A DNA stretch of 30,164 bases from Cellulomonas_A sp047229345 (lineage in GTDB: Bacteria > Actinomycetota > Actinomycetes > Actinomycetales > Cellulomonadaceae), in NCBI RefSeq assembly GCF_047229345.1, contig NZ_JBFTER010000054.1, positions 1 to 30,164 on the forward strand, written 5' to 3'. The notes under the pieces were generated by a model. It worked only from the letters and a program-made list of their open reading frames with translations. It did no database searches and was not told the DNA's origin. Positions 21,274 through 29,330 of this stretch are shown piece after piece. A program made the position numbers and the translations under genes. Each line of letters starts with the position of its first letter. Positions within the stretch are counted from its first letter, which is position 1.

Positions 21274-23472
21274 ATGCCCCCCCGCTCACGAGGCGCTCTC
21301 GCGGCTCTCCTGGCCCTGTCCGTCGCCGTGTGCGGCTTCGTCCTCCCGGCTGCCGCGGCTCCCGGGTCGGCTGGCGACGTGCTCAGCGTGTCCTCCCGCC
21401 GGGGCATCCACTTCCCCGGTCGCCTGCTGGTGTCCTCACCCGAACTCTTCGACGCGACTCCCGGCGACGTGGGGCGGGACACGCTGACGATCGAGGTCAG
21501 GGCGGCGGAGGGCGGATCGCCCGTGACGCTCGTGGTGGCGGCGCCGCTAGACAGCCCGAGGCTCGTCGTCGGCCCTCGGTCGACGAGAGCGGCGGCGACC
21601 TCCCAGACCCCGGGGCTCCAGCTCTCCGGCTGGTGCGACGAGACGGGCGACGGGACGATGGACGTCCTCGACGTCGAGCACGACGCGGACGGTCGGCTGT
21701 CGGGCCTCGCGCTCGACTACGAGCTGACCTGCACCGGCGCGACGCCGATCCTGGGGACGCTGCGCTGGTCCAGCGACGTGCCGTACCGGGAGACGGTCTC
21801 CGCGCGACTCCCGTACCACGTGGCTCCTGTCGGCCGGACGGCCCGGGGGACCGCCACGCTGACGAACGCGGGCACGGCGCCGCAGAGCTACGGGGTCACG
21901 ACCGCCGACGTGCGCCCGCTCCCGCTCGTGATCGACCGCGACGGCTGCGCGGGGGCGACGCTGGCACCGGGCGAGACCTGCACCGTCGACTTCAGCGCTG
22001 TCGTGACCAGCACGTCCTACTACTCCGCGCACCTGCATACGCCCGACGAGTCGGTCGTGGGTTCCGTGTCCACCTACGTGGTGATGCTCCCGGAGGACTC
22101 GTGGCCCAAGGCGACGCTGACCGCACGCCCCGAGCGCCTCGCCGTGACCCTCTCGGCCGGCCCGGGCGACGGCGGCACCTTCCGCGTGCTGCGTGCGGCG
22201 GGGGACGGCCCCGAGGTCACCGTCGCCGACGACGTCACGCTGCCCTGGACCGACACCGCCGTGAACGCGGACACCGTCTACACGTACCGCGTCCGGAGCA
22301 CGCAGAACGGTGGTGCCTTCCAGGCGTCCGAGCCGGTCACCGCGCGTCCCTTCCCGGCGCCGCAGGGCTCCGAGGGTGCGTACGTCGCCGTCGCGCCCGA
22401 GCGCGTGATGGACACGCGCAACGGCACGGGCGTGCGCGCGGGCACGGTCGGGCCCGGGGAGACCGTCACGTTCGACCCGGCCGCAGCCGGCGCGGTGCCC
22501 CGCACCGGGGTCCGAGCGGTGCTCCTGAACGTCACCGGCACCCTGCCGACGGCGCTGACGAACGTGCGGGTCTGGGCGTCGGGCACCCCGATCCCCGGGA
22601 CGTCCTCGCTGAACATGCGGACGGGGGAGACGCGCGCGAACCAGGTCGTGGTCCCGGTCGGGGCGGACGGTCGCGTCTCGCTGAACAACGCGGTCGGCCG
22701 GACGCACCTGATCGCGGACGTCCAGGGGTACTACTCGACGGCCTCCGGGCCGGGCGGTGGCGGCTACCACCCGCAGGACCAGGCGCGCGCCCTCGATACC
22801 CGCCTCCAGGGCGGTGCGCTCGACTCGCTCGAGGAGGTCTGGGTGCCGTTGAGCGGCGTGCCGGAGGGCGCCGAGGCGGTCGACGTGAACCTGACGGTGA
22901 CGATGCCGACCGGGGTGGGGCACCTGGTCGCGTGGTCCGGCGAGGGTGCCGCACCGAACGCGTCGCACGTGAACTTCGTCCCCGGGCAGACGATCCCGAA
23001 CCACGCGGTCGTGCCGGTCTCGCTCGGCGAGGACGGCGCGCCCGGGATCGTGGTCCGCAACAACAGCGGCGGTCGGACGCACGTCATCGTCGACGTCCAG
23101 GGGTGGTACGACGACGGCTCCCTCCCCGACGGGATGCGGTTCTACCCGCAGACCCCCACCCGCCTGATGGACACGCGACGGGCGGGCCCCGTGAAGTCCG
23201 ACGGGGAGACGCTGCGCCTCTCGCGTGACGTGCTGCCCGCAGGGGTCGTGCAGGTGGTCAACGTGACCGTCACCGACGCCCTCGGGGTGGGCCACGTCAT
23301 CGCGTGGAGCGGCGACGGGACCGTGCCCACGACGTCGACGGGCAACTACGCCCCGGGGGAGACGGCGCCGAGCATGGCGACGGTCACGGCCGCGCCCGCC
23401 GGTGGCATCGCCCTGACGGTCCGGGGGGCGACCGCGCACCTCATCGTCGACAGCATCGGGGTCTTCTACTGA
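21274..23472 (+). CDS. Large secreted protein with three C-terminal repeats
   Basis: This is a 732-residue protein. Residues 1-30 are a Sec signal peptide (MPPRSRG, a hydrophobic core, then PAAAAPGS). A unique region follows to about 185. A segment at about 185-275 (TATLTNAGTAPQSYGV, then LAPGETCTVDFSAV) resembles choice-of-anchor D/ASPM-SPD-2-hydin Ig folds. Residues about 284-365 resemble fibronectin type III. Three repeats of about 115 residues then follow at 367-485, 496-612 and 621-732. Each has xxMDTRxxG or ALDTRLQGG at the start, an xNVTxT-like strand, VxAWSGxGxxP, and ends THxIxDVQGxY or a variant. Such repeats occur in secreted actinobacterial proteins without a known activity. No sortase or anchor motif is visible, so it is probably released or bound non-covalently. 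Confidence 0.8.
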   Translation: MPPRSRGALAALLALSVAVCGFVLPAAAAPGSAGDVLSVSSRRGIHFPGRLLVSSPELFDATPGDVGRDTLTIEVRAAEGGSPVTLVVAAPLDSPRLVVGPRSTRAAATSQTPGLQLSGWCDETGDGTMDVLDVEHDADGRLSGLALDYELTCTGATPILGTLRWSSDVPYRETVSARLPYHVAPVGRTARGTATLTNAGTAPQSYGVTTADVRPLPLVIDRDGCAGATLAPGETCTVDFSAVVTSTSYYSAHLHTPDESVVGSVSTYVVMLPEDSWPKATLTARPERLAVTLSAGPGDGGTFRVLRAAGDGPEVTVADDVTLPWTDTAVNADTVYTYRVRSTQNGGAFQASEPVTARPFPAPQGSEGAYVAVAPERVMDTRNGTGVRAGTVGPGETVTFDPAAAGAVPRTGVRAVLLNVTGTLPTALTNVRVWASGTPIPGTSSLNMRTGETRANQVVVPVGADGRVSLNNAVGRTHLIADVQGYYSTASGPGGGGYHPQDQARALDTRLQGGALDSLEEVWVPLSGVPEGAEAVDVNLTVTMPTGVGHLVAWSGEGAAPNASHVNFVPGQTIPNHAVVPVSLGEDGAPGIVVRNNSGGRTHVIVDVQGWYDDGSLPDGMRFYPQTPTRLMDTRRAGPVKSDGETLRLSRDVLPAGVVQVVNVTVTDALGVGHVIAWSGDGTVPTTSTGNYAPGETAPSMATVTAAPAGGIALTVRGATAHLIVDSIGVFY

Positions 23473-23577
23473 CCCGCTGACGCTCCGCTGATGGCTGGTG
23501 GCGCCCTTCGACGCACCGACGCCCGGCACCGCCCGTCGGCAGGGCGGCCCGGTGGCTCCTCGGGCGTCGGGAACGCC

Positions 23578-23611
23578 GCAGGCCGCGGACCCGGGAGGGT
23601 CTGCGGCCTGC
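23578..23611. terminator. Bidirectional intrinsic terminator
   Basis: GCAGGCCGCGGACCC and GGGTCTGCGGCCTGC form a 15-base stem with one G-T wobble and a GGGA loop. It stands between the convergent secreted-protein and metE genes, 47 bases from the metE stop, and can serve both strands. It is the strongest hairpin I see in the window. Confidence 0.8.
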
Positions 23612-23658
23612 CGCGTCGGTGCTGCTGGTCCCCGGCGCCGGACCGTGGCGCCGGTGGG

Positions 23659-26010
23659 TCAGGCGAGCGTCGCCCGGACCGCGCGCGTCGCGGCGAGGAT
23701 GCTCTCGAGCGAGGGCGTGACCTCGGCGTAGCGGCGGGTCTTGAGGCCGCAGTCGGGGTTGACCCACAGCTGGTCGAGGTCGATGGCCTTGACCGCCGCC
23801 GTGAGCAGCTCCTCGACCTCGTCCTCGCCCGGCACGCGCGGGGAGTGGATGTCGTAGACGCCCGGGCCCACGGCGCGCGGGTACCCGGCGTTCGCGATGT
23901 CCGCGAGGATCTCCATCTTCGAGCGGGCGGCCTCGATCGATGTCACGTCCGCGTCGAGGCCGTCGATCGCGCCGACGATCTGCCCGAACTCCGAGTAGCA
24001 CAGGTGCGTGTGGATCTGGGTGTCCGGGCGCACGCCGGCCGTCGAGAGGCGGAACGAGCGGACCGACCAGTCGAGGTACGCGGCGTGGTCCGCGGCCTTG
24101 AGCGGGAGCAGCTCGCGCAGCGCCGGCTCGTCGACCTGCACGATCGCGATGCCGGCCTCCTCGAGGTCCGTGATCTCGTCGCGCAGGGCGAGGGCCACCT
24201 GGTTCGCGGTGTCGCCGAGCGGCTGGTCGTCGCGCACGAAGGACCACGCGAGGATCGTCACCGGGCCGGTGAGCATGCCCTTGACCGGCTTGCTCGTGAG
24301 CGACTGCGTGTACTGGGTCCAGCCGACCGTGATGGGAGCCGGCCGGGAGACGTCGCCCCACAGGATCGACGGGCGGGTGCAGCGCGAGCCGTAGGACTGG
24401 ACCCAGCCGTTCTGCGTCACGGCGAACCCGTCGAGGTTCTCCGCGAAGTACTGGACCATGTCGTTGCGCTCGGGCTCGCCGTGCACGAGGACGTCGAGGC
24501 CGACGGTCTCCTGGAGCTCGACGACGCGGCGGATCTCCGCGCGCATCTCCTCCTCGTACTGCTCGGTGCTGAGCTCGCCCTTGTCGTGCGCCGCGCGGGC
24601 CTTGCGGATCTCCGGCGTCTGCGGGAACGACCCGATGGTCGTCGTGGGCAGCGGCGGGAGGTTGAGGCGCTCCGCCTGGGCCGTCTTGCGCTCGGCGAAC
24701 GGGCCGCGGTTGAACGCGTCCTCGGTGAGCGACGCGACGCGCTCGCGCACCTCGGGGCGGACGACGCCGGGCGCCGTGGCGCGCGAGCGGACCGCGTCCG
24801 ACGCCTCGAGCAGCTGCGTGTGGATCGCCTCGCGGCCCTCGGCGAGGCCCTCAGCGAGCGTGACGATCTCGGCGACCTTCTGGTCGGCGAACGCGAGCCA
24901 GGACTTCAGCGTCGCGTCGAGCGCCGGCTCGTCGTCCAGCGTGTGCGGGACGTGGAAGAGCGACGTCGACGTGCCGGCCGCGACCTGCGCCGCGCCCAGC
25001 GTCTCGAGGCGCTCGAGCACCTCGAGCTTCGCGGACAGGTCCGCGCGCCAGATGTTGTGTCCGTCGATGACACCGCCGACGACGACCTTGCCCGCGAGGC
25101 CGGGGACGGCGGCCGTGGGGGCGGCACCCCGGACGAGGTCGAGCGCGACACCCTCGACGTCGGACGCCGCGACGACGTCGAGGCTCTCCGCGAGGTCCGC
25201 GTACGGTGCGGCGACGAGGATCGCCGGGCGCTCGGGGCGCGCGAGCTCGGTCGCGAGCACGGTGTACGCCTGCGTGAACGCCTCGCGGACTCGGTCGAGC
25301 GGGACGTCGAGGGACTCGGAGACGAGCGCGGGCTCGTCGAGCTGGACCCAGGTGGCGCCGGCCTTCGCGAGCTCGCGCAGCACCGTCGCGTACACGGGCA
25401 GAAGGTCCGCGAGGCGGTCGAGCGGCGTGAAGCCCTCGGGCGCGGTCTCGGTCGGCTTCGCGAGGGCGAGGTACGTCACCGGGCCGACGAGGACCGGGCG
25501 CGTCAGGACGCCGTCGGCGAGGCCCTCGACGAACTCGCGGACCGTGCGGTCGCTCGCGTAGCGGAACTCCGTCTCCGGACCGATCTCCGGGACGAGGTAG
25601 TGGTAGTTCGTGTCGAACCACTTGGTCATCTCGAGGGGCAGGTCCTCGCCGCGGCCGCGGGCGACCGTCGAGTAGCCCGCGAGGTCGAGGCGACCCTCGG
25701 CGTCGACGAGGTCGGCGAAGCGGGCCGGGACGGCGCCCACGAGGTTCGTCGCGTCGAGCACCTGGTCGTAGAACGAGAACGCGCTCGGGATCGCGGGCAC
25801 GTCGGTGCGCAGGCCCAGGCCGGCGAGGTGCGTGCGGGTGCGCTTGCGCAGGTCGGCGGCGACCGCCTCGACCTCCTCGGCGGACGTCTTGCCGGCCCAG
25901 AACGCCTCGATGGCCTTCTTGAGCTCGCGGCGGGGACCGATGCGCGGGTAGCCGAGGATCGTCCCGGCGGGGAACTCGGGCAGCGCGGACGCGGGGGTGG
26001 TGCTCGTCAT
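23659..26010 (-). CDS. metE: Cobalamin-independent methionine synthase
   Basis: This 783-residue enzyme transfers the methyl group of 5-methyl-THF (polyglutamate form) to homocysteine, giving methionine without vitamin B12. It has the usual two-barrel layout and length: N-terminal TILGYPRIGPRRELKKA, then LEMTKWFDTNYHYLVPE, linker near 415-440, and C-terminal PTTTIGSFPQT, GEPERNDMVQYFAE and GWVQSYGSRCTRP. Zinc ligands for homocysteine are H669 and C671 (HTHLCYSEF) and C754 (NPDCGLKTR). ATG 26010 has GAGGA 7 bases upstream. It begins 13 bases after the metF stop, so both lie on one transcript behind the SAM riboswitch. The shared hairpin at 23578 ends that transcript. Confidence 0.97.
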   Translation of the reverse strand: MTSTTPASALPEFPAGTILGYPRIGPRRELKKAIEAFWAGKTSAEEVEAVAADLRKRTRTHLAGLGLRTDVPAIPSAFSFYDQVLDATNLVGAVPARFADLVDAEGRLDLAGYSTVARGRGEDLPLEMTKWFDTNYHYLVPEIGPETEFRYASDRTVREFVEGLADGVLTRPVLVGPVTYLALAKPTETAPEGFTPLDRLADLLPVYATVLRELAKAGATWVQLDEPALVSESLDVPLDRVREAFTQAYTVLATELARPERPAILVAAPYADLAESLDVVAASDVEGVALDLVRGAAPTAAVPGLAGKVVVGGVIDGHNIWRADLSAKLEVLERLETLGAAQVAAGTSTSLFHVPHTLDDEPALDATLKSWLAFADQKVAEIVTLAEGLAEGREAIHTQLLEASDAVRSRATAPGVVRPEVRERVASLTEDAFNRGPFAERKTAQAERLNLPPLPTTTIGSFPQTPEIRKARAAHDKGELSTEQYEEEMRAEIRRVVELQETVGLDVLVHGEPERNDMVQYFAENLDGFAVTQNGWVQSYGSRCTRPSILWGDVSRPAPITVGWTQYTQSLTSKPVKGMLTGPVTILAWSFVRDDQPLGDTANQVALALRDEITDLEEAGIAIVQVDEPALRELLPLKAADHAAYLDWSVRSFRLSTAGVRPDTQIHTHLCYSEFGQIVGAIDGLDADVTSIEAARSKMEILADIANAGYPRAVGPGVYDIHSPRVPGEDEVEELLTAAVKAIDLDQLWVNPDCGLKTRRYAEVTPSLESILAATRAVRATLA

Positions 26011-26023
26011 CGTGGGTCCTCGA

Positions 26024-27106
26024 TCAGTTCGTGGGGGCGGGGACGGGGCTGGGTGAGCCGGCCTGCGGCCTGGGGGTCCGGTCGGGAGCTGTCGGAGCTC
26101 CGCCGCCGAGGTGTGCACCCTCGAGCAGGTCCAGCGCGGCGTGGTGGGTGTTGTAGGTGTAGACGTGGACGCCCGGGGCGCCGCCGTCGAGCACGGCGTT
26201 CACGAGGTCGACGCTCGCGCGGATGCCGACCCGGTGCCGCTCGGCGTCGTCGTCGACCGAGCCGAGCCGCTCGAGCAGCGGCCGGGGGACCGGGACGCCG
26301 GTGAGCGCCTCGACCCGCAGGAGCCGGGCGGGGTCGGTCGTCGGGATGATGCCGGGGATGATCGGGATCGTGACGCCGGCCTCACGCGCCTCGGCGACGA
26401 GCTCGAGATAGCTGCCCGCGTCGTAGAAGACCTGCGTGATCGCGAAGTCGGCCCCGGCCTCCTGCTTGGCGAGCAGCGCCGCGACGTCCTGCGCGCGCGT
26501 GCTGCCCGTGCCCGCGTTGCCGCGCGGGAACGCGGCGACGGCGATCGACAGGGGACGCACGGTCGCGCGGACCTTCTGCGCGAGGCTCTGCCGGCACCGA
26601 CGCTCCTCGATCTCGCGGAGCAGCGCGACGAGCTCGCTCGCGGTCTCGAGGCCGTCGGGGTGCGGGCGCCAGTCGGCCTGGTCGGCGGGCGGGTCCCCGC
26701 GCAGCGCGAGGAACGACCGGACACCCTCGTCGAGGAACTCCTCGACGACCGCGGTGACCTCGGCGCGCGAGGTCCCGACGCACGTCAGGTGCGCGATCGG
26801 GTTGAGCGACGTCTCGCGCAGCAGGCGGCGGACGAGCCCGCGCGTGGTGGTGCGCGTCTTGCCCGCTGCCCCGTAGGTCACGGAGACGAAGTCGGGGCGG
26901 GTCTCGCCGAGCGCCTGGATCGTCGCCCACAGCTTCGGGGCGGCGTCCGGGTTGCGGGGCGGGAACAGCTCGAACGAGACCGTCGGCCGGTCGACCGGCG
27001 CGAGCACGTCGCGCGCACCCGGGGCCGTGCGCAGGGAGTCGCCGGTCGGGGCGTCGCGCGGGACGGGGGGTGCGTCGGGCGCGGCGTCGGTCACGGGGGC
27101 GCTCAT
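26024..27106 (-). CDS. metF: 5,10-methylenetetrahydrofolate reductase
   Basis: This 360-residue FAD enzyme reduces 5,10-methylene-THF to 5-methyl-THF, the methyl donor used by MetE. Hallmarks are TVSFELFPPRN, DFVSVTYGAAGKTRTTT, IAHLTCVGTSRAEV, FLALRGDPP, FAITQVFYDAGSYLEL, IIPGIIPTTD and the closing VHVYTYNTHHAALDLLEG. It is about 50 residues longer than E. coli MetF, owing to disordered N- and C-terminal extensions rich in Ala and Pro. ATG 27106 is preferred; the frame stays open further upstream, but that stretch is the riboswitch leader. The ribosome site is weak, which suits control at translation. It forms an operon with metE. Confidence 0.95.
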   Translation of the reverse strand: MSAPVTDAAPDAPPVPRDAPTGDSLRTAPGARDVLAPVDRPTVSFELFPPRNPDAAPKLWATIQALGETRPDFVSVTYGAAGKTRTTTRGLVRRLLRETSLNPIAHLTCVGTSRAEVTAVVEEFLDEGVRSFLALRGDPPADQADWRPHPDGLETASELVALLREIEERRCRQSLAQKVRATVRPLSIAVAAFPRGNAGTGSTRAQDVAALLAKQEAGADFAITQVFYDAGSYLELVAEAREAGVTIPIIPGIIPTTDPARLLRVEALTGVPVPRPLLERLGSVDDDAERHRVGIRASVDLVNAVLDGGAPGVHVYTYNTHHAALDLLEGAHLGGGAPTAPDRTPRPQAGSPSPVPAPTN

Positions 27107-27177
27107 GAGGCGGTCCGTCGCGGGGTGGCCGCCCGGGAGGGTCGCGGACACGGGGACGTGCACGTCATCGTCAACTC

Positions 27178-27265
27178 CATCGAACCTGGCGGAAGCACCC
27201 ACACCCTCGTGAGAGGGGGGTTGCTGCGGCGTCGACGAGCCAGGACTCTCGGCCGCTCTGGATGG
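27178..27265 (-). ncRNA. SAM-I (S-box) riboswitch
   Basis: Read on the minus strand, the leader starts CCATCCAGAGCGGCCGAGAG, followed by GTCGACGCCGCAGCAACC and GTGGGTGCTTCC, and ends GATGG. CCATC (27265-27261) and GATGG (27182-27178) close the P1 helix. AGAG...GAGAG is the kink-turn region, GCAACC and GGTGC are the S-box core that contacts S-adenosylmethionine. It lies 71 bases before metF. High SAM is expected to switch the operon off. There is no clear terminator hairpin with a T tract in 27107-27177, so control of translation is the likelier mechanism. Confidence 0.88.
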
Positions 27266-27272
27266 TGAGCCG

Positions 27273-27302
27273 AGCATAGGGCTGGTCCCGCATGCTGAGC
27301 AA
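27273..27302 (-). promoter_or_regulatory. Promoter of the metF-metE operon
   Basis: On the minus strand, TTGCTC (27302-27297) and TATGCT (27278-27273) are 18 bases apart. The predicted start, about seven bases further on, falls at the first bases of the riboswitch, as expected for an S-box leader. Confidence 0.65.
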
Positions 27303-27404
27303 TGCCTCTCACCAACCGAGATGAGGCCGTCCACGCTCGGAGGTACGCCCGCGACGGCGAGCGCCCGGGACGCGACGAGGGGGCGTGCGGCTGGCTCGGG
27401 GGCC

Positions 27405-27452
27405 GTGCGGGTCGGGCGAGGTGCGGGTCGGGCGAGGTGCGGGACGGGCGAC
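27405..27452 (+). repeat. 16-base tandem repeat, three units
   Basis: GTGCGGGTCGGGCGAG occurs twice exactly (27405-27420 and 27421-27436), then as GTGCGGGACGGGCGAC. It lies between the phosphatase stop (27504) and the metF promoter. Nothing else is recognisable in 27303-27503. Confidence 0.7.
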
Positions 27453-27503
27453 GTGCAGGCCAGGGGGTGCCCGGTGGGCCGGTCCAGGTCGTGCGGCTCC
27501 GGG

Positions 27504-28163
27504 TCAGGCGATCGAGGCCACCGGGGTCGGCGTGCGCATCGGGCGGGCCGCGATGTGCCCCTGTCCGGCGACGTCGACGGCGACGCTCGTCAGCCGCGCC
27601 GCGCCGTCGGGCTCCACCTCGACCGTCGAGACGGACGCGTTCGGCAGCGGCACGAGACCCACCTCGTCGACCGTCGCCAGGTAGGCGCCGAGCGCGAGCC
27701 CGTGCCCGACGACGAGCACGTGCCCGCCGTCGCCGTGCTGGGCGGCGATCCGCGCGAACACGTCCCGGGTCCGGTGCATGAACTCCGCACCGGGCTCGCC
27801 GCCCGGCAGCCCGGGGTGGCGGCCCGCGAGGACCTCCGTGACGAGCTCGGGCCACGCGACGACGTCGTCGAGCACGCCCTCGTGCTTCCGCTCGTAGATG
27901 CCGAAGCTGTACTCGAGCAGCCCGGGGTCGGTGCGCAGGCGGACGTCGGGGTGGTGGCGGAGCAGCTCGACGGCGGTCGCGACGGCCCGCCCCGAGGGCG
28001 AGGACCACGCTGCGGTGAACGGCGTGCCGGCGAGGTGCCGGGCGGTCGTGCGGACGCCCGCACGACCGTCCCGCGTGAGCGGCGAGTCGCAGCGTCCCTG
28101 CATGATCCGGCGTGCGTTGAAGTAGGTGCGCCCGTGGCGGACGAGCGTCAGCGTGAGGGTCAT
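27504..28163 (-). CDS. Histidine phosphatase family protein
   Basis: This 219-residue protein belongs to the phosphoglycerate mutase-like superfamily. The phosphoacceptor is H10 in TLVRHGRTYFN, with R9 and R14. The second catalytic histidine is in VLVVGHGLALGAYL. The acid region is LLEYSFGIYERK, in place of the usual E-x-x-x-G-x-x-E-G segment. Enzymes of this group are phosphomonoesterases or mutases acting on sugar phosphates, cobalamin precursors or other small phosphates; the substrate cannot be assigned. The C-terminal 50 residues contain VSTVEVEPDG, typical of such proteins. ATG 28163 is preceded by GAGAGCGGGG. The upstream heptamer repeats show that the longer open frame is not coding. 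It is probably transcribed apart from tag, since the 256-base gap is repeat-rich. Confidence 0.85.
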   Translation of the reverse strand: MTLTLTLVRHGRTYFNARRIMQGRCDSPLTRDGRAGVRTTARHLAGTPFTAAWSSPSGRAVATAVELLRHHPDVRLRTDPGLLEYSFGIYERKHEGVLDDVVAWPELVTEVLAGRHPGLPGGEPGAEFMHRTRDVFARIAAQHGDGGHVLVVGHGLALGAYLATVDEVGLVPLPNASVSTVEVEPDGAARLTSVAVDVAGQGHIAARPMRTPTPVASIA

Positions 28164-28253
28164 CGGTGCCCCGCTCTCTCTCGTTGTCGGTCCGACGCTA
28201 GGGAGCACGTGTGTCGGGCGGACGACGCCGGCGTGACGAACAGGCGACGATGT

Positions 28254-28378
28254 GCCAGCGGCCAGCGGCCAGCGGGCAACCACCAACGACCAACGACGAC
28301 GCGGCTCGCGTCCGACGTCCGACGTGCGACGTCCCACGTGCCACGTGCCACGTGCCACGTGCCCAGTGCCGCGCGCCG
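28254..28378. repeat. Heptanucleotide tandem repeats, three families
   Basis: All units are seven bases long. GCCAGCG occurs three times (28254-28274). CCAACGA occurs twice after a related GCAACCA (28276-28296). A longer series, 28309-28378, runs from CGTCCGA (two copies) through CGTGCGA and CGTCCCA to CGTGCCA (three copies), then CGTGCCC, AGTGCCG and CGCGCCG. Neighbouring units differ by one or two bases, as if the array had spread by slippage and then drifted. It fills most of the 256-base gap between tag and the phosphatase gene; no other feature is visible in 28164-28419. Confidence 0.85.
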
Positions 28379-28419
28379 CCTACCGCGCGCCGCGCTCCCG
28401 TGGCCGTGGCTGACCTCGC

Positions 28420-29034
28420 TCAGCGCCCCGCGACGACCGGGCAGCCCGCGAGGTGGTCGTCGACCAGGCCGCACGCCTGCATCGCCGCGTACACGGTCGT
28501 CGGGCCGAGGAACCGGAAGCCCAGGCGCTTGAGCTCGCGGGCCAGCGCCTTGGACTCGTCGGTCTGCGCGGGCACGTCGCTCCAGGTCGCGGGGCGCTGG
28601 CGCGACCCGGCGACGGCGTCGGCCGGGGCGAACGACCAGACGACCTCGTCGAGCGTGCGCCCGGCCTCGTGCAGCGCGAGGACGGCGCGGGCGTTGGCGA
28701 TCGTGGCCTCGATCTTGGCCCGGTTGCGCACGATCCCCGCGTCGGCCAGGAGCCGGGTGACGTCCGCGTCGTCGAACCGGGCGACCGCCTCCGGCTCGAA
28801 GTCGGCGAACGCGGCGCGGAACGCGGGCCGCTTGCGCAGGATCGTGATCCAGGCGAGGCCGGACTGGAAGCCCTCGAGGGCCAGGCGCTCGAGCAGCGCA
28901 CGGTCGCCGTGCACCGGCACGCCCCACTCCTCGTCGTGGTACGCCTCGTAGAGGGGGTTGCCGTCGCCGAAGCAGCGCGCGCCGGGGGTCGCCAGCGGGA
29001 CGGCCGCCGGCTCGGGGGTCTCGGTCGGGGTCAT
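28420..29034 (-). CDS. tag: DNA-3-methyladenine glycosylase I
   Basis: This 204-residue base-excision repair enzyme removes 3-methyladenine from alkylated DNA. It has the Tag family's zinc-binding residues at both ends: C21 (ARCFGDG) and H33 (AYHDEEWGVP), with H194 and C198 (DDHLAGC). The catalytic core includes LLERLALEGFQSGLAWITIL, then the RKRPAFRAAFADF helix, VRNRAKIEATIANA, and FRFLGPTTVYAAMQACGLVDDH. The length is slightly above the E. coli enzyme because of an 18-residue N-terminal extension. ATG 29034 is the only reasonable start, as the frame upstream runs into repetitive sequence. No alkylation regulator adjoins it; the neighbouring TetR gene is separated by repeats. Confidence 0.95.
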   Translation of the reverse strand: MTPTETPEPAAVPLATPGARCFGDGNPLYEAYHDEEWGVPVHGDRALLERLALEGFQSGLAWITILRKRPAFRAAFADFEPEAVARFDDADVTRLLADAGIVRNRAKIEATIANARAVLALHEAGRTLDEVVWSFAPADAVAGSRQRPATWSDVPAQTDESKALARELKRLGFRFLGPTTVYAAMQACGLVDDHLAGCPVVAGR

Positions 29035-29154
29035 GCGGCGATCCTGCCGTGCGCCGCCCACGCCGGGACGAGTCCGTGCGGGGTGTCTGGCTCGACGCTC
29101 CTCTGGGGCGGGCGGTGGGTGCGTCACCGCGGGGCCGGCCCGTGCGGCGGACCG

Positions 29155-29211
29155 CCGGACACGCCCGCCTGGGCCGGACGCCGCCCGCTGAGCCGGACAC
29201 GCCCGCTTGCG
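29155..29211 (+). repeat. 19-base tandem repeat, three units
   Basis: CCGGACACGCCCGCCTGGG, CCGGACGCCGCCCGCTGAG and CCGGACACGCCCGCTTGCG follow each other without gaps. A fourth, degenerate copy begins at 29212. The repeats lie upstream of tag, in the gap to the TetR gene. Confidence 0.7.
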
Positions 29212-29234
29212 CCGGGCCCGTCCGTCCGTGGCCC

Positions 29235-29322
29235 GGGCCCGTCCCACCGCGGAACTGGCTCCGTCCCACCGCGGCCCGGGCTCCGTCCCACCGCGGACCG
29301 GGCTCCGTCCGAACGTGAACCG
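29235..29322 (+). repeat. 22-base tandem repeat, four units
   Basis: The consensus is GGCTCCGTCCCACCGCGGCCCG. Units start at 29235, 29257, 29279 and 29301; the two middle ones differ by one base, and the last one diverges in its second half. Each of the first three contains the palindrome CCGCGG. The array ends eight bases before the stop of the TetR gene, in its 3' flank. Confidence 0.8.
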
Positions 29323-29330
29323 GAGCCGAC

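Noticed and set aside
23491..26304. A 937-codon plus-strand open frame opposite metE
   Set aside because: It is a shadow of metE; high GC leaves few chance stops. There is no ribosome site and no domain.
28254..28378. CRISPR array
   Set aside because: The repeats are seven bases long, contiguous, and without spacers. No cas gene is present.
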